DNA of 5,792 nucleotides, from positions 1 to 5,792 of the forward strand of contig JAAYZO010000572.1 of NCBI GenBank assembly GCA_012514865.1, written 5' to 3'. The stretch is from Lentisphaerota bacterium. GTDB lineage: Bacteria; Verrucomicrobiota; Lentisphaeria; Oligosphaerales; JAFGRS01. A program made the translations under genes and the position numbers. This document shows, in pieces, positions 1-5,792 of this stretch (positions are counted from its first letter, which is position 1; every line of letters starts with the position of its first letter). The notes below the pieces were generated by a model that saw only the letters and a program-made list of their open reading frames with translations, ran no database searches and was not told where the DNA came from.

Positions 1-885
1 GACGCCGGCGTCGATCAGCTCGGACAGGCGCTGGACGACCATGGCGCGGTCTTCCTTGTACGTCATCCCAAACCAGTGCTCGTCGGTCTCCAGAACCGCC
101 GTCCGACAACGCCCGCGCTTGACCAGGGTGTCGACCACGGTCGGGATGTAGAACTCCGAACCCGGGGTCTCGCGGCGCGCCTGCAGGAACTCGATGAAGA
201 GATCCTCGAGGGCCGCGAACAGGCTCGGGTGGAAGCCCCAGAGGTTCAGCGAGGCCGGCTCGGCGCCGGTCAGCTCGCCCCAGGTGCCATCCTCACGACC
301 ATAGCGCGCCCCCGTGGCGGTCATCTCGATGCGGGTGCGCTCGGCCACCTCGACCAGGAAGCCTTCCGCATCGCGCTGGCAGATGCCGCGCGAGACGCTC
401 CCGAAACGGCTCAGGGTGTTGGCCAGACGGTACGCGACCATGGCGTAGGTCCGCGCGTCGTGCCGCGGACTGCGCAGGAAGTCGCCCACAGTCTGGTAGG
501 CACCGGCGCCATAGAAGTCGTCGGCGTTGATCACTGCGAACGACGACGACACCACCTCACGGGCACTCCAGATGGCCTGGCCGGTGCCCCAGGGCTTCTG
601 CCGGCCGGCCGGCAACGTGAAGCCGCTGGGCAGGTCGTCGAGGCGCTGACAGACCGTGCGCAGGGTGATGCGGCCGTCAAGACGGCTGCCGAAGTGCTCG
701 CGCAGGGGCTCCTCGAGTTCCTCCCGGATGATCAGTACGACCTCGCCGAACCCGGCCCGCCAGCCGTCGTAGATCGAGTAGTCCAGCACGAATTCGCCGC
801 AGGGCCCCACCGGGTCCATCTGCTTGATGCCGCCGTAGCGGCTGCCCATGCCCGCCGCCAGTACCAGAAGTGTAGGTGCACTCAT
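1..885 (-). CDS. Sugar-phosphate nucleotidyltransferase (3' end cut by window edge)
   Basis: This gene probably encodes an enzyme that joins a nucleoside triphosphate to a sugar 1-phosphate, giving an NDP-sugar and pyrophosphate in the cytoplasm. The frame is open for 295 codons from the ATG at 885 to the left edge. Visible motifs are the N-terminal nucleotide-binding loop LAAGMGSRYGGIKQ (residues 9-22), KPWGTGQA (97-104), INADDFYG (119-126, whose Asp pair is the expected metal site), NLWGF (214-218), FYIP (245-248) and WFGMTYKEDR (271-280). These match a family of roughly 300 residues known from Bacteroidota, Firmicutes and Verrucomicrobia-like bacteria, so only a few C-terminal residues should be missing. 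The start is preceded by a weak AGGG-like ribosome site. The gene lies 80 bp after eda on the same strand, so a shared transcript is likely. The sugar and nucleotide specificity cannot be read from the sequence, and the link to eda is inference. Confidence 0.9.
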   Translation of the reverse strand, partial: MSAPTLLVLAAGMGSRYGGIKQMDPVGPCGEFVLDYSIYDGWRAGFGEVVLIIREELEEPLREHFGSRLDGRITLRTVCQRLDDLPSGFTLPAGRQKPWGTGQAIWSAREVVSSSFAVINADDFYGAGAYQTVGDFLRSPRHDARTYAMVAYRLANTLSRFGSVSRGICQRDAEGFLVEVAERTRIEMTATGARYGREDGTWGELTGAEPASLNLWGFHPSLFAALEDLFIEFLQARRETPGSEFYIPTVVDTLVKRGRCRTAVLETDEHWFGMTYKEDRAMVVQRLSELIDAGV

Positions 886-965
886 CGCCGCCCTGCCTGC
901 CTGTTGGGCCGCGGCGGCGCACCAGGGTCCTCCCGGCGCGGGCGCCTTGCCGGCCCGCTTTGTCT

Positions 966-1595
966 TCAGCGCTGGCCCACCCGGGCCACGGCCTGACGCG
1001 CCACCTCGGCGATGGCCTTCCACTGACCGGCCGCCATCGCCTCTTTCTTGGCAATCCAGGTGCCGCCGACCACCGCCACCTGCGGCAGCGCCAGGTAGTC
1101 TGCCATGTTCTTCTCGCTGATCCCGCCCGTCGGGCAGAACTGCAGGCCGAGGTGGCCGTAGGGGCCGATCAGGGCCTTGAGCATGGCCACGCCGCCGGCC
1201 GCTTCCGCCGGGAAGAACTTCAGCATGGTCACGCCCAGGGCGTAGGCGCGCTCGATGTCGCTGGGGGTGCAGATGCCCGGCGCGAAGGGGAAGCCCGCCG
1301 CCACCGCCGCCTCGACCACGGACGGATTCGTCCCCGGGGCCACCGCAAAACGCGCCCCGGCGTCAATGGCACGGCTGAGCTGGTCGGTGTTCAGCACCGT
1401 GCCGGCACCCAGAATCATGTTCGGGAACTGCTTCGAGGCAGCCCGGATCGTGGCCTCCGCCGCCGAGGTGCGGAAGGTGATCTCCGCCACCGGCAGACCG
1501 CCCTCGCAGAGGGCATCACAAAGACGCAACCCATCGTCGGGCGTATCGACCGCCACCACCGGAATCACGCCATACGGACGCAGTTGCTTGAACAT
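966..1595 (-). CDS. eda: 2-dehydro-3-deoxy-phosphogluconate (KDPG) aldolase
   Basis: This is a class I aldolase that splits KDPG into pyruvate and glyceraldehyde 3-phosphate in the cytoplasm. It serves the Entner-Doudoroff route and the breakdown of uronic acids; some relatives also act on 4-hydroxy-2-oxoglutarate. The 209-residue length is normal for the family. Visible landmarks are PVVAV (12-16), the catalytic Glu38 in AEITFRT with Arg42 for phosphate/carboxylate binding, GAGTVLN (63-69), APGTNP (86-91), the Schiff-base lysine Lys126 in LKFFPAE, and FCPTGGIS (153-160). All key residues are present, so the enzyme should be active. The ATG is favoured because an AAGGAG ribosome site lies 11 nt upstream and the N-terminus aligns with E. 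coli Eda shortened by a few residues. No kinase or dehydratase of the pathway is in the window. The 134-bp gap upstream leaves room for a promoter of its own, though I cannot identify one. A paralogue such as KDPGal aldolase is the main alternative. Confidence 0.95.
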   Translation of the reverse strand: MFKQLRPYGVIPVVAVDTPDDGLRLCDALCEGGLPVAEITFRTSAAEATIRAASKQFPNMILGAGTVLNTDQLSRAIDAGARFAVAPGTNPSVVEAAVAAGFPFAPGICTPSDIERAYALGVTMLKFFPAEAAGGVAMLKALIGPYGHLGLQFCPTGGISEKNMADYLALPQVAVVGGTWIAKKEAMAAGQWKAIAEVARQAVARVGQR

Positions 1596-1606
1596 GATCG
1601 CGCACG

Positions 1607-1612
1607 CTCCTT
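1607..1612 (-). promoter_or_regulatory. Shine-Dalgarno sequence of eda
   Basis: On the minus strand AAGGAG lies 11 nt before the ATG at 1595. It is the best ribosome-binding match in the window and fixes the eda start. The spacing is slightly long but acceptable. Confidence 0.7.
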
Positions 1613-1729
1613 ACCTACCGACGTCGTCACACCAGGGGGCACCGCCGAACGACACCGCTACGCCGCGCGCGCCGCCCTGAAGCACCGCGCCAATGTAGCC
1701 ACCCGGACGCGTTTTGGTAGCCTGACGGC

Positions 1730-4700
1730 TCAGTTCCCAATCCCAAAAAGGCGGTCCAGGCCGGGATCGCGGGCCACCCCCAGGTCGAGGGCCTGCTGGT
1801 ACCACGTCCGCGCCTCGTCAAGACGGGGCGGCTGACGCGACGAGAGCAGCACGGCCAGGTTGAACGCGGTCTCGCCGTCGCGCCGGTTCAGCTCGTGGGC
1901 ACGGCGGAACTGCACCTCGGCCGCGTCGTACCACCCCAGGGAGCTGCAGGCCAGGCCCAGACAGCGCTGCGCCACGGCGTTACCCGGCTCCAGCGCCACG
2001 GCCCGACTGAGCATCGACACCGCCAGGTCGGGTGCCTGCCGGCGCAGCAGGGTGAAGCCCAGCGGCAGGATCGTCTGCAGGTCGTCCGGATCGAGCTTGA
2101 AGGCGCGCTTGAGGTAGCGCTCGGCCTCCTCGTCGTTGCCCTGCTCGGCCGCGATGAGCCCGAGGCGCTGGGCCGCCAGGCGGTTCTCGCTGTCCTGGGC
2201 GAGGACGCGCTCGTAGTTCCAGCGCGCCGCCTCGACCTTGCCGTCCTTCTCGGCGGCGACCGCCTGGCGGAGGTAGCCGCGGATGATGGCGGCCTGCTCG
2301 GCCTGCCGGCGCGCCGTCTCGGGGTCAGCCGGCGTCACGGCGGCCGGCGCCGACGCCGCCGGCGCCGCCGTGCCGCCGCTCGGCAGGGCCGCCAGGGCCG
2401 CCTCCAGAGCGCGCCGCTTCTCGGTCTCGGCCGCCAGACGGGCGGAGGCCTCCTGGAGCTGACGCAGCACTGCCTGTTCCCGCGCCGAGACATCCCGCGA
2501 CATCGCCTCGCGGAAACGCGCCACCTCACGATCGCGCTCCTGGACCTGCGACTGAGTCTCGCGCAGACGGCCCTCGAGGACGAGCCTGTCCTGCTCCAGA
2601 GCCTGCACGCGCTGCTTCAGCTCGGCGCTCAGGCGGTCGGCCTCGCCGAGACTCGCCGTCAGGCCGTCCACCACGTCGACCTTCGCTTTCATCACCGCCG
2701 CCTCGCGGGCGAAGGCCGCGGCGCCCTCCTCGCGGCTGCGCGTCAGCCGGGCGACCTCCTGGCGCTGCGTCTCGAGCTGCGCCTGGAGGTCGCGCTGAAC
2801 GGCCTCGAGATCGCGCAGGCTCTTCTCCTGCTGGCGAAGCAGCGCGAGCTGCTCCTCGGTCTTCTGGCGGAGCTGGTTGCGCTCGCCCTCGGCGGCGGCG
2901 AGGAGCTCGCGGCTCTGCTGGAGCTGCTCGGCGTTGTCATCGCGGCCGCGCCGCGAGTCCTCGGTGGCGCGCTCGATATCGCGCAGACGCCGGGTGTAGT
3001 CGCTGTTCTCGGCCTCCAGGGCCTGGGTGCGGGCCGTGAGGGTCTTGGCGCTGGCCTCGGCCGCCGCGGCCTGGTCCTTCAGCGCCGCCAGGGCGGTCCG
3101 CTCGCGAACCAGATCCTGGCGCAGCACCGCGACCTCGCCGCGGGCCGCCGCCAGGGCCTTCTCCTGATCCGCCTGGCCCTGGAGCTGCGTCTGCATCGTC
3201 CCGACGCGGCCCTCCAGGCGCGCCAGGTCGGCACGCAGGGCCTCCACCTCACGGCGGTGCTGCTCAGCGGCCGCCGCGCCGGCTGCCTCCGCCGCCCGCA
3301 GGCGCTCATCGCGGGCCTGCAACGCCTCCTGGTGCTGAACCGCCGCCAGCCGCGCCTTCTCCTCCAGCGCCGCAACCGCCGCGCGCGCCTCGTCCCGCCC
3401 GGCCGCCGCCGCCCGCGCCTTCTCCTCCAGCGCCGCGACCGCCGCCCGCGCCGCGTCACGCTCCGCCGATGCCACCCGCGCCTTCTCCTCCAGCGCCGCC
3501 ACCTCGGCGGGCGCCGCCAGCGTCGGCGCGACGGCCTCGCCAGGCGCCTCGCGCTGCCGGCGCGGGTCCTGCATGAGCCGATCACGCTCAGCCTGCGTGG
3601 CCGCCAGGAGACGCTCCAGCTCGGCCTGGCGCGCGGCCGACGCCGCCTGCTCGGCCTGCAGGCGCCGCACCTGCTCGTCGAGTCCCTGACGCGCCGCCGC
3701 TTCAGCAGCCGCCTGGTCGCGCTGCCGCCGGAACTCCGCCGCCTCAAGGCGCGACTGCGCCAGCGCCGCCTGCGACCCGGCCAGCTCCTGCCGTGACTGC
3801 GCCAGGGCCGCCTCCGATGCCGCCAGGTCCTGCCGCGGCTGTGCCAGGGCCGCCTGCGAGGCCGCCAGGTCCCGCTGCGACTGCGCCAGGGCCGCCTGCG
3901 AGGCCGCCAGATCCTGCCGGGCCTGCCCCAGGTCGCGTTGCGACTGCTCGATCGCCGTCTGGCGCTGCGCCGACAATGCCGCCTCCTCAGCACGACGCTG
4001 CTCCAGCGCCGCCAGGCGGCCCTGGGCCTCGGTGGCCAGGCGACGCGCCTCGGCCGCCTCCGCCGTGGCCGCGTCACTGCGGTCGGTCAGCTCACGCTGG
4101 AGGCGCAGCCATTCGTCCTGAGCGGCACTCGCCTCGCGCAGCTTCTCCTTGACGTTCTCATAGGCCTTCCGGTAGGTCTCGAAGGCCTTGGTCAACTGCT
4201 GTTCGCGCGCCCGCGTGCGCTCTAGATCGCCCTGGAGCTGCTTGGCCACCTCCTCGATGCCGCTCTTGCGGCGCAGCTCGGCGACGTCGGCGCTCAACTG
4301 CTCGACCTGCTGGCGCAGGGCCGTGTTCTCCTCGCGAAAACGGGTGCGCTCGGCCATGACCGCGTTGATGTCCTCGGCCGTGCTGACGGTGCGGGCTGAC
4401 TCGACCCGTGCCCGCTCCAGTGCCTCCGCCGTGAGACCGAGGCGCTGCTTGAGCGCCTGGTTCTCGTCGGTCAGGGTACGGATGCGCTCGTGCAGCTCGC
4501 CGGCGAGCTTGGCGAGGTCGGTCTGACTCAGGGTGGCGCTGTTCGCCTGGACCTGGGACTCCAGGCGACGGATGCGCTGCGTGCAGTAGGTGATGCGGTA
4601 GCCGAGCAGCGAGGGATTCCAGCCCGGGTACCTCCGCCGCACCGCCTCGAACGTCTCGAGGGCGTCGCGGTACTGCGCCAGGGCCTGCGCGACGTCGCCG

Positions 4701-4855
4701 GCCTCCTCGGCGCGGCCGCCCTCCTCGAGCTTGACGAAGCCCGCCATCCACTCCTCGCGGGCTTTGGCGTCCGTGTCCTGCGCCTGCAGACACGCCGGCC
4801 CGGCCACCATGAGGACCGCGAAAAACGGCAACAGTAGGGCAGTGAGTGTTCGCAT
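1730..4855 (-). CDS. Exported long coiled-coil protein with C-terminal TPR domain
   Basis: I do not recognise a named gene. The product has 1041 residues. Residues 1-25 form a signal peptide (MRTLTALLLPFFAVLMVAG core, likely cleavage near Ala-Gln-Asp 25-27), so the protein should be periplasmic or envelope-associated; the lone Cys22 is not in a good lipobox. Residues 27-98 are a helical, TPR-like module with the striking segment YPGWNPSLLGYRITYCTQRI (76-95). About 100-820 are nearly continuous charged/Ala/Leu heptads, including 14-residue repeats (310-365) and 21-residue repeats (453-515). An Ala/Pro linker (824-843) leads to about five TPR units (about 861-1033). The ATG at 4855 is chosen because it begins the signal peptide; the ATGs at 4924 and 4900 would put polar residues ahead of it, and 4924 overlaps the upstream gene. 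A structural or scaffolding role is inferred. The coil-then-TPR order resembles CpoB/YbgF, but the protein is far longer and homology is not claimed. No enzymatic motif is visible. Confidence 0.9.
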   Translation of the reverse strand: MRTLTALLLPFFAVLMVAGPACLQAQDTDAKAREEWMAGFVKLEEGGRAEEAGDVAQALAQYRDALETFEAVRRRYPGWNPSLLGYRITYCTQRIRRLESQVQANSATLSQTDLAKLAGELHERIRTLTDENQALKQRLGLTAEALERARVESARTVSTAEDINAVMAERTRFREENTALRQQVEQLSADVAELRRKSGIEEVAKQLQGDLERTRAREQQLTKAFETYRKAYENVKEKLREASAAQDEWLRLQRELTDRSDAATAEAAEARRLATEAQGRLAALEQRRAEEAALSAQRQTAIEQSQRDLGQARQDLAASQAALAQSQRDLAASQAALAQPRQDLAASEAALAQSRQELAGSQAALAQSRLEAAEFRRQRDQAAAEAAARQGLDEQVRRLQAEQAASAARQAELERLLAATQAERDRLMQDPRRQREAPGEAVAPTLAAPAEVAALEEKARVASAERDAARAAVAALEEKARAAAAGRDEARAAVAALEEKARLAAVQHQEALQARDERLRAAEAAGAAAAEQHRREVEALRADLARLEGRVGTMQTQLQGQADQEKALAAARGEVAVLRQDLVRERTALAALKDQAAAAEASAKTLTARTQALEAENSDYTRRLRDIERATEDSRRGRDDNAEQLQQSRELLAAAEGERNQLRQKTEEQLALLRQQEKSLRDLEAVQRDLQAQLETQRQEVARLTRSREEGAAAFAREAAVMKAKVDVVDGLTASLGEADRLSAELKQRVQALEQDRLVLEGRLRETQSQVQERDREVARFREAMSRDVSAREQAVLRQLQEASARLAAETEKRRALEAALAALPSGGTAAPAASAPAAVTPADPETARRQAEQAAIIRGYLRQAVAAEKDGKVEAARWNYERVLAQDSENRLAAQRLGLIAAEQGNDEEAERYLKRAFKLDPDDLQTILPLGFTLLRRQAPDLAVSMLSRAVALEPGNAVAQRCLGLACSSLGWYDAAEVQFRRAHELNRRDGETAFNLAVLLSSRQPPRLDEARTWYQQALDLGVARDPGLDRLFGIGN
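3311..3499 (-). repeat. 63-bp in-frame tandem repeat, three copies
   Basis: Three consecutive 63-bp units (3499-3437, 3436-3374, 3373-3311) encode 21-residue units that each begin AALEEKAR, at residues 453-473, 474-494 and 495-515. A 23-bp core is identical at 3351-3373, 3414-3436 and 3477-3499. Units one and two are the most alike and end in ARAAV; the third diverges in its second half. Twenty-one residues are exactly three heptads, so each unit lengthens the coiled coil without breaking its register. Confidence 0.9.
3761..3928 (-). repeat. 42-bp in-frame tandem repeat, four copies
   Basis: Four 42-bp units (3928-3887, 3886-3845, 3844-3803, 3802-3761) encode 14-residue units of the form AQSRQDLAASQAAL at residues 310-365. 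A partial fifth copy (AQSRLEAAEF) follows, and a half-unit QSQRDL precedes the block one heptad away. A 26-bp stretch is identical at 3843-3868 and 3885-3910, which points to fairly recent duplication or ongoing homogenisation. Fourteen residues are two heptads, so coiled-coil register is kept. Confidence 0.92.
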
Positions 4856-4859
4856 CGGT

Positions 4860-4864
4860 CTTCC
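4860..4864 (-). promoter_or_regulatory. Probable ribosome-binding site of the long coiled-coil gene
   Basis: On the minus strand GGAAG lies four nt before the ATG at 4855. The spacing is short, but this is the only purine-rich match near the start, and it supports 4855 over the upstream ATGs. Confidence 0.5.
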
Positions 4865-4910
4865 GCTATGCTCGTCGTTAAGGCCAGCGAGGGCGGGCAT
4901 GGCTGCCCCT

Positions 4911-5792
4911 CTATGGCCCTGCATTCACGTAACGATCCAGGCTGGCATCACGGGCCGCACCCAACGCCAGGGCGCGCTCATACCAGTCACACGCCTCGGC
5001 CCGGCGCGTCGGGCCGGCCGCCGCCAGCAGCGCCGCCAGACTGAAGGCCGAGTCGGCACGCCGCGCGTCGAGTTCCAGCGCGCGCCGCAAGGCCGCCTCC
5101 GCGGCGTCGCGCCAGCCGCACTCCACCAGAGCCACGCCGAGGGCGTGGTGGATGTCGGCTCGCTCCGGCGCGGCCGCCGACGCCGTGAAGAGCGCCCCCA
5201 GGGCCTGCCGCGCACCGCCGCGACGAACCTGCACCAGCCCAAGCCGAAGGAGGACGTCCGGGTCGTCCGGATGAGCCCGCCGGGCCTGCTCCAGGAGCAC
5301 CATCGCCTCGGCGTCGTCACGACCCGCCAGGAGGGCGCCAAGACGGCCCGACAGCGCGGCATCCTCGGGACGGCGCCCGAGCAGCTCGCGCAGGGCCGCC
5401 TCGGCGGCGCGGCCGTCACCCGCCGACAGGGCCCGGTTGACCGCCGCCTCCAGACGGGCCTCCTCGGCCTGACCCCGTGCCGCGGCCTGCGCCGCCGCCG
5501 CCGCGGCCCGCCGCTCGGCCTCATGCTCGGCCTCCTCAGCGGCTGCCGCCACCTGCAACGCCCGCAGCGCCGCCTGCGCTTCCTGCAACGCCGAATGGGA
5601 CTGCTCCCAGCGCTGCCGCAACGCCTCGTGGTCCTGTCGCAGACCCTCCACCGCCGCCGGCTGCAGGGCCCTCACGTCGGCCTCCAGGAGCTGCAGGCGT
5701 TCCTGCAGTCGGGCGACCTCCTGTCGCGCCGCGGCGGCCTGTGCCTCGGCGTCGAGGCGTGCCTGCGTCGCGGCGGCGGTGGTCGCCGCGGC
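4911..5792 (-). CDS. Coiled-coil/TPR protein, tandem paralogue (5' end beyond window)
   Basis: I do not recognise a named gene. The frame is open from the right edge to the TAG at 4911, giving 293 visible residues with no start. The GTG at 5675 is only an internal Val codon: the frame continues upstream as the same Ala/Gln/Arg/Leu heptad coil (about 5792-5480). A run rich in Ala leads to TPR-like helices (about 5450-4930). The last 71 aligned residues (4932-5144), including GW-DAAE, the WY--AL-LG-ARD segment and a final LDR, match the C-terminus of the next gene at about half of positions (37 of 71 by hand), so the two are paralogues. The gene ends 55 bp before the next ATG, which suggests one operon. 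Whether this copy also has a signal peptide or the YPGWNPSLLGYR module cannot be seen. The TPR part probably binds a protein partner; the role is unknown. Confidence 0.88.
   Translation of the reverse strand, partial: AAATTAAATQARLDAEAQAAAARQEVARLQERLQLLEADVRALQPAAVEGLRQDHEALRQRWEQSHSALQEAQAALRALQVAAAAEEAEHEAERRAAAAAAQAAARGQAEEARLEAAVNRALSAGDGRAAEAALRELLGRRPEDAALSGRLGALLAGRDDAEAMVLLEQARRAHPDDPDVLLRLGLVQVRRGGARQALGALFTASAAAPERADIHHALGVALVECGWRDAAEAALRRALELDARRADSAFSLAALLAAAGPTRRAEACDWYERALALGAARDASLDRYVNAGP

Noticed and set aside
886..965. GC-rich self-complementary segments between eda and the nucleotidyltransferase gene
   Set aside because: CCCG/CGGG and CCGGC/GCCGG pairings are short and overlapping, with no U-tract or known riboswitch pattern.
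76..996. Plus-strand open frame across the left end
   Set aside because: It lies opposite the nucleotidyltransferase, whose motifs are clear on the minus strand, and its own translation shows no recognisable family.
1596..1729. Terminator or promoter between the coiled-coil gene and eda
   Set aside because: A weak stem (GCTACC with GGTGGC, including a G-U pair) and an AGCC/GGCT mini-hairpin are present after the stop, but neither is followed by a T-run. No paired -35/-10 boxes stand out.
1895..3796. A 633-codon plus-strand open frame opposite the coiled-coil gene
   Set aside because: It is the antisense shadow of a GC-rich, Ala/Glu/Gln/Arg-rich coil: its translation is a monotonous Leu/Arg/Gln/Ala string with no domain, while the minus strand gives a signal peptide, heptads and TPRs.
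3079..4077. Arg-rich minus-strand open frame of 332 codons inside the coiled-coil gene
   Set aside because: It is an alternate frame of the same DNA, very rich in Arg and Trp, without a plausible start or domain.
4895..4908. Short hairpin (GGGCA, 4-nt loop, TGCCC) just after the stop of the right-hand gene
   Set aside because: A 5-bp stem without a T-run in GC-rich DNA is expected by chance. It might act as an mRNA stabiliser, but nothing supports that here.
5673..5675. GTG as start of the right-hand gene
   Set aside because: The frame stays open upstream to the window edge and keeps the same coiled-coil pattern, so this is an internal Val codon.

Overview
The window is G+C-rich (roughly 70% by eye) and every gene I can support lies on the minus strand, so transcription runs from high to low coordinates. 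The gene set fits a high-GC, free-living Gram-negative-type bacterium: a 2-keto-3-deoxy-phosphogluconate aldolase, a sugar-phosphate nucleotidyltransferase of the LAAGMGSRYGG type, and two large coiled-coil/TPR proteins, one with a signal peptide. The nucleotidyltransferase subtype and the coiled-coil/TPR architecture recall the Verrucomicrobiota/Kiritimatiellota/Lentisphaerota group. That placement rests on memory of protein style and is tentative.

Layout in transcription order. (1) 5792-4911: the 3' end of a coiled-coil plus TPR protein whose start lies beyond the right edge. (2) 4855-1730: a 1041-residue exported protein made of a signal peptide, a short N-terminal helical module, about 700 residues of coiled coil containing two blocks of heptad-multiple tandem repeats, an Ala/Pro linker and a C-terminal TPR domain. 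Its last 70 or so residues are about half identical to the end of the upstream gene, so the two are tandem paralogues and, with 55 bp between them, probably co-transcribed. (3) 1595-966: KDPG aldolase (eda), after a 134-bp gap and with a clear Shine-Dalgarno sequence. (4) 885-1: a nucleotidyltransferase, nearly complete, running off the left edge and 80 bp downstream of eda.

The window therefore has two halves: a paralogous pair of probable envelope scaffold proteins, and a small sugar-metabolism pair. All four genes could share a transcript, but the 134-bp gap holds no convincing terminator or promoter, so whether the halves are linked is open. I see no RNA genes, mobile elements, CRISPR arrays or phage genes. 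The long plus-strand open frames opposite the coiled-coil gene are composition artefacts. The most interesting content is the tandem paralogue pair and the internal 42-bp and 63-bp repeats, which look like recent in-frame growth of a coiled coil.
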